Source: Streptomyces rimosus (lineage in GTDB: Bacteria > Actinomycetota > Actinomycetes > Streptomycetales > Streptomycetaceae). Taken from it: DNA of 64,000 nucleotides. The DNA lies in contig NZ_CP023688.1 of the NCBI RefSeq assembly GCF_008704655.1, positions 1,674,001 to 1,738,000 of the forward strand. The letters run 5' to 3'. A model generated the notes under the pieces. That model was not told the origin of the DNA and ran no database searches. It saw only the letters and a program-made list of their open reading frames with translations. Positions 42,121-50,398 of the stretch are shown in pieces; position 1 is the first letter of the stretch, and each line of letters starts with the position of its first letter. Position numbers and translations under genes: made by a program.

Positions 42121-43026
42121 TCAGGGCTGCGCGAGGACGCTTTCGAGCAGACCGGCGAGGAGCGCGGCGCCGGTGCCTTCGGGGTCGAGGTCCGGGTCGT
42201 AGATGGCGAGGTCGAGTCCCACACAGCGCGGGGAGGCGGCCAACGGCGCGAGCAGGTCGTGCAGTTCGGGGGTGAGCAGCCCGCCGGGGTCGGGACTGTC
42301 CACTGCGGGCATGACGCTCGGGTCGAGCACGTCCGCGTCCAGGTGGATCCAGAATCCGTCCGGGGCGGTGTCCTGGAGATCGCGCAGGACCTTGCGGGCG
42401 ACGGTGGCCGGTCCCTGTTCCCTGATCTCGGAGGCCGTGCGGTGGGAGATGCCCAGGCCGGTCAGTTCCGGGCGGTCCTCGTCGTTGTCGCGGATGCCGA
42501 GAAGGTGCAGGTCGGTGTCGCGTACGTACGGTGCGAGGCCGTCGATGCCGGTGAGGTCGGCCTGGCCGCGGCCGGTGATCTGGGCGGTGCCCTCGCCCGC
42601 CGCGGCGCCCACGGGGCCGTTGCGGCCGGTGTTGCCGGGGTGCCGGAAGTCGGCGTGCCCGTCGAGGTAGGCGACGCCGTAGCGGCCGGTGCGCCGCAGG
42701 CCGAGGACGGCACCGAGGAGGATGGAGCAGTCGCCGCCGAGCAGGACGGGGAACTCGCCCGCGCGTACGTGCGTCTCGACGCGGGCGGCGAGCCGGCGGG
42801 TGTAGTCCGCGATGGCGGCGGCGTTGAAGTCGCCGTCGCCCTCCTTCCAGCCGTTCAGGTCGTAGCGGGGCGGTACGACGACGCCGCCTTCGAGGGCGCC
42901 GAGCCGCCGCAGCAGGCCCTGTTCGCGCAGCGCGCCCGCCAGCTTGTAGCAGCCGGGGACGGTGCCCGGCGCGGGCGGGCGGAGGCCCAGGTTGGAGGGG
43001 GCGTCGAGGAGCACGATGCGGCGCAT
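42121..43026 (-). CDS. Arginase/ureohydrolase-family protein with altered metal motif
   Basis: A 301-residue ureohydrolase-fold protein: PVLLGGDCSILLG, YLDGHADFRHPG, HLDADVLDPSVMP and GLDLAIYDPDLDPEG. Canonical arginases have GGDHS; here the first metal-ligand His is Cys (GGDCS), and DAHxD reads DGHAD. The metal site may bind one ion or a different metal. The substrate (guanidino compound or formimino compound) cannot be told. ATG 43026; divergent from the DUF6204 gene. Confidence 0.83.
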   Translation of the reverse strand: MRRIVLLDAPSNLGLRPPAPGTVPGCYKLAGALREQGLLRRLGALEGGVVVPPRYDLNGWKEGDGDFNAAAIADYTRRLAARVETHVRAGEFPVLLGGDCSILLGAVLGLRRTGRYGVAYLDGHADFRHPGNTGRNGPVGAAAGEGTAQITGRGQADLTGIDGLAPYVRDTDLHLLGIRDNDEDRPELTGLGISHRTASEIREQGPATVARKVLRDLQDTAPDGFWIHLDADVLDPSVMPAVDSPDPGGLLTPELHDLLAPLAASPRCVGLDLAIYDPDLDPEGTGAALLAGLLESVLAQP

Positions 43027-43064
43027 CCGGCCATCTCATCGCACCGGGAGCCGTGAGGCAACGG

Positions 43065-43100
43065 TTTTCCGGAGTGGCGGGGGTCGGTGGCGCCGGAAAA
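43065..43100. promoter_or_regulatory. Inverted repeat in arginase/DUF6204 divergent gap
   Basis: TTTTCCGG (43065-43072) and CCGGAAAA (43093-43100) are exact inverted repeats with a 20-bp interval. T/A runs are rare in this DNA. Downstream, TACCGT (43128-43133) may be the -10 for the DUF6204 gene. Confidence 0.4.
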
Positions 43101-43177
43101 GGAGGCGCGCGGCCGGGCGCCGTGTCGTACCGTTGCGGGCGCATCGATACGAAGGCAACGGAATGAGGGACACGGCG

Positions 43178-43513
43178 ATGGCGACGCAGCACACCTACCG
43201 GGTGATCGTGCGCGGACGGTGGGACGGCCTGACCGACGGGGCCAGGGCGAAGCTGCTGGCCGAGGCGGACCAGCACGGCCTGGCGCAGCACCGGTTCACA
43301 CCCGAGGGCTCGCTCGTCTACGACGCCACGCTGCGCTCGTTCACCTACCGGTACGTGATCGTCTCGGACGCGGCGGACGGCGAGGAGCTGGCGGCCGCCC
43401 TCGCCGAGGAGAAGGCGGAGGCGGCGCTCACCGCGGCCGGGTACGGCTACCGGGACCTGCGCTCCTCGGCCACCGACATGGACACCATGAAGATCAACCG
43501 GAAGGGCCGCTGA
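43178..43513 (+). CDS. DUF6204-family protein
   Basis: A 111-residue protein resembling DUF6204: HTYRVIVRGRWDGLTDGARAKLL at the start and FTYRYVIVSDAADGEELAAALA in the middle; alpha/beta ferredoxin-like by pattern, no signal or membrane segment. Function unknown. ATG 43178 with GAGGGA seven bases upstream is preferred; an in-frame ATG at 43163 has GAAGG and would add five residues. Confidence 0.75.
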   Translation: MATQHTYRVIVRGRWDGLTDGARAKLLAEADQHGLAQHRFTPEGSLVYDATLRSFTYRYVIVSDAADGEELAAALAEEKAEAALTAAGYGYRDLRSSATDMDTMKINRKGR

Positions 43514-43544
43514 GTCCGGCCGGCCTTCGGGGCCGGGAGCCCGC

Positions 43545-43922
43545 TCACCGCGCGGGCGGCTCGTTGAACCGCAGTTGGTTCCCGAACGGGTCGGTGAGGG
43601 TCAGCGTCAGCCCGATCTCGCCGTCCTCCTCCAGGCCGGGGCTGAGGAACGGATAGTCCTTGGCCGACAGTTCGGCGTGCAGCGCGCGCACGCCGGACAG
43701 CTCCGTGTACACCACCGAGCCGGGCGTCCCGTCGCCGTGGTGCTCGGACAGGTGCAGGACCAGGCCGCCGCGGGACACCTGCGTGTACAGCGGCAGCTCC
43801 GGCGCGAAGCGGTGCTCCCAGTCGACGGCGCAGCCCAGGTAGCCGAGGTAGAACTCGTGCGCCTTGGGCACGTCGAAGACGCGCAGCACCGGGACGGGGT
43901 GCCGGAAGGTGATCTCGGACAT
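43545..43922 (-). CDS. VOC-superfamily bleomycin-resistance-like protein
   Basis: A 125-residue VOC protein of the bleomycin-binding/glyoxalase-like subtype: VPVLRVFDVPKAHEFYLGYLGCAVDW, VSRGGLVLHLSEHHGDGTPG and TDPFGNQLRFNEP. The substrate is unknown. Its ATG shares a base with the stop of the GNAT gene (TGATG overlap), so the two are co-translated. Confidence 0.85.
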   Translation of the reverse strand: MSEITFRHPVPVLRVFDVPKAHEFYLGYLGCAVDWEHRFAPELPLYTQVSRGGLVLHLSEHHGDGTPGSVVYTELSGVRALHAELSAKDYPFLSPGLEEDGEIGLTLTLTDPFGNQLRFNEPPAR

Positions 43923-44464
43923 CAGGCCGCCTCGAACATGTCGCTCGTGATCGCCCAGCGTTCGTGGTCCCGCCAGGCGCCGTCGATGAACAGGAAGTCC
44001 GGTGAGTATCCCTCAAGACGGCAGCCCGCGCGCCGGGCGAGGGCCACGGAGCGTTCGTTGTCCGGCTGGACGTTGATCTCCAGGCGGTGCAGCCCCAGCT
44101 CGTCGAAGGCGTACCGCATGGCCAGCCGCAGCCCTTCGCTCATCAGGCCGCGCCCGGCGGCGTGCGCGAACGCGCCGTATCCGACCGCGCCGTTGCGGAA
44201 GGCGGCGTACACGATGTTGTTGACCGTCAGGAATCCCGCGATGCCGCCGGTCTCCAGCTCGCAGATGAGGAACCCTTCGCGCGTCGGCTCCTGGAGCTTG
44301 GCGAAGTAGCCGTCGTACGCCGCGTCGGTGACCGGTGGCGACAGCCACGGCCGGTGCAGCGGCACGCTCTCGCGCGCCCGCGCCGTGAACTCCGTCCGGT
44401 CCGCCGCGGTGAAGTGCCGGATGCCGACCCGCGGACCGGTGGCGAGGTAATGATCGTCACCCAT
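43922..44464 (-). CDS. GNAT acetyltransferase (RimJ/RimL-like)
   Basis: A 180-residue N-acetyltransferase: VGIRHFTAADRTEF, FLICELETGGIAGFLTVNN, GYGAFAHAAGRGLMSEGLRLAMRYAF (acetyl-CoA loop), and the RimJ/L-type LHRLEINVQPDNERSVALARRAG. It would acetylate a protein N-terminus or small amine. It is the upstream gene of a coupled pair with the VOC protein; together they look like a small-molecule modification/resistance pair, which is inference. Confidence 0.87.
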   Translation of the reverse strand: MGDDHYLATGPRVGIRHFTAADRTEFTARARESVPLHRPWLSPPVTDAAYDGYFAKLQEPTREGFLICELETGGIAGFLTVNNIVYAAFRNGAVGYGAFAHAAGRGLMSEGLRLAMRYAFDELGLHRLEINVQPDNERSVALARRAGCRLEGYSPDFLFIDGAWRDHERWAITSDMFEAA

Positions 44465-44551
44465 CGTCCGATCGTACGAAGTGACGAGCCGCCGCGCCAG
44501 GCATTCCGGCGGGGCGCGCGAGCCGCGGGGCGTGCTTCCGGGCCCGCCGGG

Positions 44552-46042
44552 TCAGCGGTCCTCCCAGGCCGGAGCGTCGGCCCCCAAGCGTCCCGGCGGG
44601 CGGTGCCAGTTGCGCGGGCCGCCCTCGAAGGCGACGGGCGGGAGGGCGTGGCGGAGGGGGCCGAGGGGGCTGGGCGAATCGGTGAGGCAGCGGGCGGGGT
44701 CGTACGGCCGGGTGGCGGTCGGCCGCGGGGCGGGGTCCGGCCGGGGGACCTCGTCGAGCAGCCAGGTGGCGGTCCGGGCCAGGGCGAGGGTGGCCAGCCG
44801 CGTACCGCCCGTACGGGACTGTTCGGTCAGGGCGCGCAGCACCGCCGCGGCCAGCAGATAGCCCGTACCGTGATCCAGGGCCTGGGCGGGCAGCGCGCCC
44901 GGGGTGCCGTCCGTGTCCCCCTCGATGACGGCGATACCGGTGGCCGCCTGCACCAGGCTGTCGAAGCCGCGCCGTCCGCCCCACGGCCCGTGGCCGCCCC
45001 AGGCGGACAGCCGGGCGACGACCAGGCCCGGCCGGCGTTCCGCCAGGACCTCGGGCGCCAGGCCGAACCGGTCCAGGGCGCCCGGCCGGTAGCCGGTGAC
45101 GACCACGTCGGCGGTGGCGAGGAGGGCGTCGAGAGCCGCGCGTCCGGCACGGGAACCGAGGTCGAGCGTGGCCGAGCGTTTGCCGAAGCCGGTGTCGGCG
45201 TGGGCGTCCGGGCTCTCCGGCAGATGGGGCGCGTCGAGGCGCAGGACATCGGCGCCGAGGAGCGCGAGGGTGCGGGTGGCGACCGGCCCGGCGATCACCC
45301 GGGTCAGGTCCAGCACCCGCAGTCCGGCGGCCGGGAGCAGCGGGTCCGGGTCGCCGTCGAGCGCGGTGAGGCGGCGCGGTGGGGCCCCAGCGCCGATGCT
45401 CTCCAGGGTCAGCAGGGGCCGGGCGGCCATCGCGGCGCCCTGCGCGTGGGCGGCCCACGCGCCCGGCGTACGGACGGCGACGGCCAGCCCGCCCGCCGCG
45501 TACACGGTCTCCTCGGCCTCCGCCGCGCGCCGCTCCGCGAGTTCGGCCGCCACGTCCGCCGCGTCCGCCGTCCCGGGCAGTCCGAGTGCGGCGAGCAACC
45601 GGGCGCGGTGGTGCGGGTAGTTGGCGTGGGTGCGGACCCAGCCGTCGGCGGTCCGCCAGAAGCGCGAGAGCGGCGCGAAGGCCGAGGGGGCGCGGCCGTC
45701 GATCCGCAGGTGGCGTTCGCTGCGGAAGGCGGTGGTGACGGCGCCGTCGTCCACGTGTACGTGCGGCACGGCGCGCCCGGTGCGGCGGGCGGTCAGCTCG
45801 GCGGCGGCGAGCGCGCAGACGGCGACGGCCGAGCGGGCCGCCGGAAGGACGGGGAGCCGGGCGGCGAGCAGGTCCTCGGCCGCGTCGGACGGGCCGCCGT
45901 AGGTGACGCGTTCCGGCAGGGCGGGGTCTCCGCCGAGCGCCGCCCAGACCAGGCCCGTGGCGGCGGCACCGCCACGGGCGACCTGGTCCGGAACGCCGGT
46001 TTCCGCGCCGTCCGCCGTACCGCCCGGATGTATGTGCGTCAT
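44552..46042 (-). CDS. CaiB/BaiF family CoA transferase
   Basis: A 496-residue class III CoA-transferase-family protein. The strongest part is the C-terminal half: LRVLDLTRVIAGPVATRTLALLGADVLRLD, TGFGKRSATLDLGSRAGRAALDALLATADVVV and LVVARLSAWGGHGPWGGRRGFDSLVQAATG. The N-terminal ~230 residues are a second, weaker copy of the fold. It would move CoA between carboxylic acids. ATG 46042 is chosen; upstream DNA is the 98-bp tandem array. Confidence 0.85.
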   Translation of the reverse strand: MTHIHPGGTADGAETGVPDQVARGGAAATGLVWAALGGDPALPERVTYGGPSDAAEDLLAARLPVLPAARSAVAVCALAAAELTARRTGRAVPHVHVDDGAVTTAFRSERHLRIDGRAPSAFAPLSRFWRTADGWVRTHANYPHHRARLLAALGLPGTADAADVAAELAERRAAEAEETVYAAGGLAVAVRTPGAWAAHAQGAAMAARPLLTLESIGAGAPPRRLTALDGDPDPLLPAAGLRVLDLTRVIAGPVATRTLALLGADVLRLDAPHLPESPDAHADTGFGKRSATLDLGSRAGRAALDALLATADVVVTGYRPGALDRFGLAPEVLAERRPGLVVARLSAWGGHGPWGGRRGFDSLVQAATGIAVIEGDTDGTPGALPAQALDHGTGYLLAAAVLRALTEQSRTGGTRLATLALARTATWLLDEVPRPDPAPRPTATRPYDPARCLTDSPSPLGPLRHALPPVAFEGGPRNWHRPPGRLGADAPAWEDR

Positions 46043-46081
46043 GCACGAAAGTGTGGCATCCGGTGCGGTACGGCGTCGGTC

Positions 46082-46440
46082 AAAAACAGCCCAACTACGC
46101 GGCGGGCCGACGGGTCCCGGTGATCCCCGGCATCCCGGTCGGTCCCGCCGCCCGCCATACGCACCACCGCGTGCGCTGCCGAAAACGGACCGACTGCGCG
46201 GCCGGCCGACGGGACCCACAGATCCGCCGTCCCCGGTCAGCCCCGCCGCTCGCCACACGCACCACCACGCAGGCCACCGAAAACGGCCCAACTACACGGC
46301 GGGCCGACGGGACCCACAGATCTGCCGTCCCCGGTCAGCCCCGCCGCTCGCCCTACGCACCACCACCGCAGGCCGCCAAAACGGCCCAACTACACGGCGG
46401 GCCGACGGGACCCACCGATCCCGCCGATCCCGCCGCCCCC
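46082..46440. repeat. Tandem array, four units of about 98 bp
   Basis: Units begin at about 46082, 46182, 46280 and 46378 (the last partial), each opening AAAACGGCCCAACTACACGG or a variant and continuing GCGGGCCGACGGGACCCAC. Units 2-4 are closest; unit 1 is most diverged. A GGCCC/GGGCC hairpin recurs in each. The period is not a multiple of three, so it is not a coding repeat. It fills the 400-bp gap between the CoA transferase start and the phosphopantetheinyl transferase stop; I see no gene there. Confidence 0.85.
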
Positions 46441-46442
46441 GG

Positions 46443-47204
46443 TCAGCCCCCGACGCCCCCCGTACGGACCGCGCAGGCCGCCGCGTACCCGTCCGGTACC
46501 GTCACGTCCGCCATCTCCCACCCGGGCACCGGGATCGGTACCGGCCCCGCGCCGACCAGCGTCGTGGTCATCAGGTCGCCCGCCAGGCCGCTGCCCTTGC
46601 CTTTCAGGCACGCCTCCTTGCGGGTCCAGCAGCGCGCGAAGGCGGCCGGGCGGCCGGCCTCCGGCAGCGCGTCGAGCGTCGCGCGCTCCTGCGGGTGCAG
46701 CATGCCCGACACCTCGGCCACGGTCCGGGGCGACGCCGGCTTCTCGATGTCCACGCCCACGGGCGTGCGCGCGAAGCCGATCAGCGCCATGTCGCCGGTG
46801 TGCGAGAGCGAGAAGTGCAGCGGCATCCCGGCACCGGCGAGCGCGGGCCGTCCGTGCGGCTCGTCGCAGCAGGGGCAGGGTTCGCGTACGAAACGGAGCG
46901 CGGCCGGGTCGCGGTCCAGGTACGCGCCGAGCAGGCGGCGCAGCGCGCTGTGCGAGGTGGCGTAGGTGTCGCGGTCGCCGGGCCGGACGAACGCGGCGGT
47001 GCGCTTGCGCTCGCCCGCGTCCAGCACCGCGGTGTCGTGCAGCCCGGCCTCGGGCACGGTGCGCACCAGCCACAGCGACACCGCCGGCGGGCCGTCCGCC
47101 GGCAGCGGCCCCGGCAGCGCGGCCGAGTCGTACACCTCGGGTATCAGGGCGGGCCGCGCGGCGCCGCACTCGTCACTCGGGGCCCAGGTATCGCCCGTGG
47201 TCAT
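46443..47204 (-). CDS. 4'-phosphopantetheinyl transferase (Sfp type)
   Basis: A 253-residue Sfp-type transferase: FVRPGDRDTYATSHSALRRLLGAYL, FSLSHTGDMALIGFARTPVGVDIEKP (metal-binding GVDIE) and WTRKEACLKGKGSGL (WxxKExxxK). It primes acyl or peptidyl carrier proteins of polyketide/nonribosomal pathways with the phosphopantetheine arm of CoA. No megasynthase lies in the window, so it acts in trans. ATG 47204 has GGGAG upstream. Confidence 0.92.
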   Translation of the reverse strand: MTTGDTWAPSDECGAARPALIPEVYDSAALPGPLPADGPPAVSLWLVRTVPEAGLHDTAVLDAGERKRTAAFVRPGDRDTYATSHSALRRLLGAYLDRDPAALRFVREPCPCCDEPHGRPALAGAGMPLHFSLSHTGDMALIGFARTPVGVDIEKPASPRTVAEVSGMLHPQERATLDALPEAGRPAAFARCWTRKEACLKGKGSGLAGDLMTTTLVGAGPVPIPVPGWEMADVTVPDGYAAACAVRTGGVGG

Positions 47205-47249
47205 CGGTCGTACTCCCTCGTTCTCATGTCGCCCGTCCGCCCGGCACCG

Positions 47250-48221
47250 TTACGGCCGTGTCCGGTGACCGTACCCGGCCCGAGGGGCGCGCGCGGCCCA
47301 CTCGCGCTCCCCCGCGCTCGGTGCGGCCAGCGCCAGCCGGCGGTGCGTACGGCGGAGCATCGCACGCGCGAGGACCGGGTGCACACGCCGGACCAGCGCG
47401 AAGTAGAGCCGCCCGCCCGCGTGATGGGTCCGCACGACGGTGCTCAGCGTCACCCGGCCGCCGTGGCCCACCGTGCGCCCGTCCACCCCCGCGGCGGGGC
47501 TCTCGACCAGGATCGACGCCCGGAAGTCCAGGTGGCGGGCGTCCTTGCCGAGCAGGAGTTCGCCGCCGTCCGCGGTCGTGGCGCGGCCCTGCTCGGGGAA
47601 CGCGCCGCGCAGCACGCCCTTCCAGGCCGCCGGGTCGCGCGGCATCCCGGGCGGCAGCGGCAGCTGCCAGGCGTCCTCGAAGTCCGTGCGCGCGAAGGCG
47701 GTACGGGCCAGCCGGGCGCCGGCGGGGAGGCCGACGGCGGTGGGGCGGTCCCACAGGAGGCGATTGAGCAGTTGGACATACGGGGACCGGCGGACCGGGG
47801 CGCTGACCGTGCCGGTGGCCGCGCGCTCGACGTTGTCGAGGACCTCTTCGACGACGGTGGTGTGCAGCCACCGGACGGCCAGCGGCCAAGCCAGACGGCG
47901 GGCGCCCCGGTGCCCGTGCTCCAGGACGTGCGTCACCCGGCAGCTCTTGGCGTCGAGCGGGGTGACCTCGAAGGCGTGGTGGCCGCCGTCGGGGAAGCCG
48001 AAGCGGACGCGGCGCCCCGGCTCATAGGCCGTGACGCGATAGCGGACGAAGCCGTGGCCGCCGGTCGCGCCGGTGCCCAACGGGCGGTCGAAACGCATGG
48101 CGGGCCACACCGGCACCGGGAAGAGCGGGTCGTCGTCGCCCGCCAGCCGGTCGAGCAGGGCGCCGACCTTCCCGGCCGGAGCGTCGATGGTGCGTGCGTG
48201 GACATCGCGGACCGTGCGCAT
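47250..48221 (-). CDS. SRPBCC-DUF2867 two-domain protein
   Basis: A 323-residue protein. Residues 1-150 are SRPBCC-like (VHARTIDAPAGKVGALLDRLAG; a beta-rich hydrophobic-ligand fold). Residues about 155-315 resemble DUF2867 (DAWQLPLPPGMPRDPAAWKGVLRG; STVVRTHHAGGRLYFALVRRVHPVLA). It may bind or modify a hydrophobic ligand; no catalytic residues are evident. ATG 48221 has GGAGGTG four bases upstream. It is divergent from tetR across a 50-bp gap with two operator copies, so it is likely repressed by that TetR. Confidence 0.83.
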   Translation of the reverse strand: MRTVRDVHARTIDAPAGKVGALLDRLAGDDDPLFPVPVWPAMRFDRPLGTGATGGHGFVRYRVTAYEPGRRVRFGFPDGGHHAFEVTPLDAKSCRVTHVLEHGHRGARRLAWPLAVRWLHTTVVEEVLDNVERAATGTVSAPVRRSPYVQLLNRLLWDRPTAVGLPAGARLARTAFARTDFEDAWQLPLPPGMPRDPAAWKGVLRGAFPEQGRATTADGGELLLGKDARHLDFRASILVESPAAGVDGRTVGHGGRVTLSTVVRTHHAGGRLYFALVRRVHPVLARAMLRRTHRRLALAAPSAGEREWAARAPRAGYGHRTRP

Positions 48222-48231
48222 CGGGCACCTC

Positions 48232-48268
48232 CATACGGTTGCGTATGTTGACCGTACGGTAGCGTATG
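48232..48268. promoter_or_regulatory. Two TetR operator copies in divergent promoter
   Basis: CATACG-GTTG-CGTATG (48232-48247) is a perfect dyad. CGTACG-GTAG-CGTATG (48253-48268) is the same dyad with one mismatch, 21 bp (two helical turns) away. The second covers TAGCGT (48260-48265), which is six bases before the tetR ATG at 48272. Binding would block both divergent promoters. Confidence 0.75.
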
Positions 48269-48271
48269 GTC

Positions 48272-48874
48272 ATGGCGCCACAGCGAACCGGGGACCGTAC
48301 GAAGCCGAAGGGCACCCGCCGCCGGCTGACCGCGCGGGACTGGGCCGAAGCCGCCCTCGCGGCCATCGGCGAAGGCGGCCTGGCCGCGGTGGCCGTGGAG
48401 CCGATCGCCGCCCGCCTCGGCACCACGAAGGGCAGCTTCTACTGGCACTTCGCCAACCGGGAGGCGCTGGTCGACGCCGCGCTGGAGCTCTGGGAGCAGT
48501 CGCACACCGAAGCGGTCATCACGGAGCTGGCGGCCGAACCCGACCCGGAGCGGCGGCTGCGCGCCCTGTTCGCGTACGCGACCGCGGCGTCGGCCGACGA
48601 CCCGCTGGAGGTCGCGCTGCTGGCCACGGCCGCGGACCCGCGCGTGGCGGCGGCCCTGCGGCGGGTGACGGACCGCCGCGTCGGCCATCTGGCCGAACTG
48701 TTCGCCGCGTTGGGCTTCCCGGAGGCCGAGGCCCGCCGCCGGGGCCTGCTCGCGTATACGGCGTATCTCGGCCACACCCAGCTGAGCCACGCCGTCCCGG
48801 GAAGTCTCCCTCAGGGGCCCGACCGCGACGGCTACCTGGACTCGGTGCTCGACACCCTGCTCCACCAGGACTGA
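48272..48874 (+). CDS. TetR-family regulator of the SRPBCC gene
   Basis: A 200-residue TetR repressor: Arg/Lys-rich N-terminus, HTH about residues 20-62 (WAEAALAAIGEGGLAAVAVEPIAARLGTTKGSFYWHFANREALVDAAL), then a helical ligand domain. It very likely controls itself and the divergent SRPBCC-DUF2867 gene through the paired dyads. ATG 48272 is preferred over ATG 48266 because TAGCGT ends six bases before it, matching the leaderless pattern of other genes here; neither has a Shine-Dalgarno. Confidence 0.87.
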   Translation: MAPQRTGDRTKPKGTRRRLTARDWAEAALAAIGEGGLAAVAVEPIAARLGTTKGSFYWHFANREALVDAALELWEQSHTEAVITELAAEPDPERRLRALFAYATAASADDPLEVALLATAADPRVAAALRRVTDRRVGHLAELFAALGFPEAEARRRGLLAYTAYLGHTQLSHAVPGSLPQGPDRDGYLDSVLDTLLHQD

Positions 48875-49004
48875 TCCGGTGTCCGCCGGCGGTGGAACGA
48901 TGCTCTCCGCCCGCCGCGGTCCGATGCCCCGCGGCACGCCGTCGCGCGGCCGGAATTGGCCGGTCTGCGCGTAGACGTATTACGTGCATGGGGCATGAAG
49001 TGGA

Positions 49005-49023
49005 GTGGTCCGGAGCGGACCAC
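49005..49023. promoter_or_regulatory. Inverted repeat upstream of P450 operon
   Basis: GTGGTCCG-GAG-CGGACCAC is a perfect 8-bp dyad with a 3-bp centre, about 140 bp before the P450 start. A smaller palindrome, ACGTA-T-TACGT (48975-48985), lies just upstream. After the dyad, 49024-49090 is a long C-rich, purine-poor tract. A regulator-binding role is inferred; the P450 operon has no adjacent dedicated regulator except the TetR just upstream. Confidence 0.5.
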
Positions 49024-49161
49024 CCGCCCCACCCCCCACTCCCACCCCTCACTCCCGCCTCTCCTCCCCCAGCCCTTATCTCCTCCCGACCCACCGTCCG
49101 CCAGCCTTGTCGAAGGAGTCCGACGGCCGCACCGCCACGCACCTTCCCACCTGGAGGTCCC

Positions 49162-50349
49162 ATGACCGAGGCGCTGCCCTTCCCGCAGGACCGGACCTGT
49201 CCCTACGACCCGCCCGCCGGCTACCAGCCCCTGCGCGACAGCCGCCCCCTGTCCCGCGTGACGCTCTACGACGGGCGCCCCGCCTGGGTGGTGACCGGGC
49301 ACGCCGAATCGCGGGCGCTGCTCACCGACCCGCGCCTGTCCGCCGACCGGCAGAATCCGGCGTTCCCCTCCCCCGCCCCGCGCTTCGAGACGCTGCGCAA
49401 GGTGCGGACCCCGCTGCTGGGCGTCGACGACCCCGAACACAACACCCAGCGCCGGATGCTGATACCGAGCTTCAGCGTCAAGCGCGCCGCCGCGCTGCGC
49501 CCCCGCATCCAGGAGATCGTGGACCGGCTGCTGGACGCCATGGAGCAGCAGGGCCCGCCCGCCGAGCTGGTGTCCGCCTTCGCGCTGCCGGTGCCGTCCA
49601 TGGTGATCTGCGCGCTCCTCGGCGTCCCGTACGCCGACCACGAGCTGTTCGAGGGCCTGTCCCGGACGCTCCTGCAGAGCGCCGACCCGCAGGAGGTCAC
49701 CGAGGCCCGCGACAAGCTGGAGGACTACTTCACCGCCCTGGTGGAGCGCAAACGGAAGGAGCCGGGCGACGGCCTGCTGGACGAGCTGATCGCCGAGCGG
49801 CTGGACTCCGGCGAGCTGGGCCACCGCGAACTGGTCCGGATGGCCATGCTGCTGCTGGTGGCCGGCCACGAGACCACCTCCAACATGCTGTCCCTGGGCA
49901 CCTTCACGCTGCTGGAACACCCCGAGCAGTTCGCCGCCCTGCGCGCCGACCCGTCGCTGCTCCCGGCCGCGGTCGAGGAGCTGCTGAGGTTCCTGTCCAT
50001 CGCCGACGGCATGGTGCGGGTGGCGACCGAGGACATCGAGATCGGCGGCGTGACGATCCGGGCGGACGACGGCGTGATCTTCTCCACCTCGGTCGTCAAC
50101 CGGGACGGCGCCGCCTACGCCTCGCCGGACACCCTGGACTGGGAGCGCTCCGCCCGCCACCACGTCGCCTTCGGCTTCGGCGTCCACCAGTGCCTGGGCC
50201 AGAACCTGGCCCGCGCGGAGATGGAGATCGCCTTCGGGGCGCTCTTCGCCCGCTTCCCCGGTCTGCGCCTGGCGGTGCCCGCCGCCGAGATACCCGTCAA
50301 ACCCGCCCACGCCCTCCAGGGCCTGGTCGAACTGCCCGTCACCTGGTAG
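49162..50349 (+). CDS. Cytochrome P450 (CYP105-like)
   Basis: A 395-residue soluble class I P450. DRTCPYDPPAGYQPLRDSRPLSRV is the usual CYP105 N-terminal region. I-helix oxygen-binding motif VAGHETTSNM; ExxR in EELLRF; heme loop FGFGVHQCLGQNLAR. CYP105 enzymes hydroxylate varied substrates, including xenobiotics and secondary metabolites. It forms an operon with the ferredoxin 49 bp downstream. ATG 49162 has GGAGG upstream. Confidence 0.93.
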   Translation: MTEALPFPQDRTCPYDPPAGYQPLRDSRPLSRVTLYDGRPAWVVTGHAESRALLTDPRLSADRQNPAFPSPAPRFETLRKVRTPLLGVDDPEHNTQRRMLIPSFSVKRAAALRPRIQEIVDRLLDAMEQQGPPAELVSAFALPVPSMVICALLGVPYADHELFEGLSRTLLQSADPQEVTEARDKLEDYFTALVERKRKEPGDGLLDELIAERLDSGELGHRELVRMAMLLLVAGHETTSNMLSLGTFTLLEHPEQFAALRADPSLLPAAVEELLRFLSIADGMVRVATEDIEIGGVTIRADDGVIFSTSVVNRDGAAYASPDTLDWERSARHHVAFGFGVHQCLGQNLARAEMEIAFGALFARFPGLRLAVPAAEIPVKPAHALQGLVELPVTW

Positions 50350-50398
50350 CGGCGGACCGCCGCCCACACCCTGTACCCGTCAACGGAGGAGAGCCACC

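Noticed and set aside
46082..46440. CRISPR array
   Set aside because: Units are contiguous and about 98 bp long with no unique spacers, and there are no cas genes.
46051..46965. A plus-strand frame reading through the 98-bp array
   Set aside because: The period is not a multiple of three, so successive units are read in different frames, and the frame continues antisense through the phosphopantetheinyl transferase gene.
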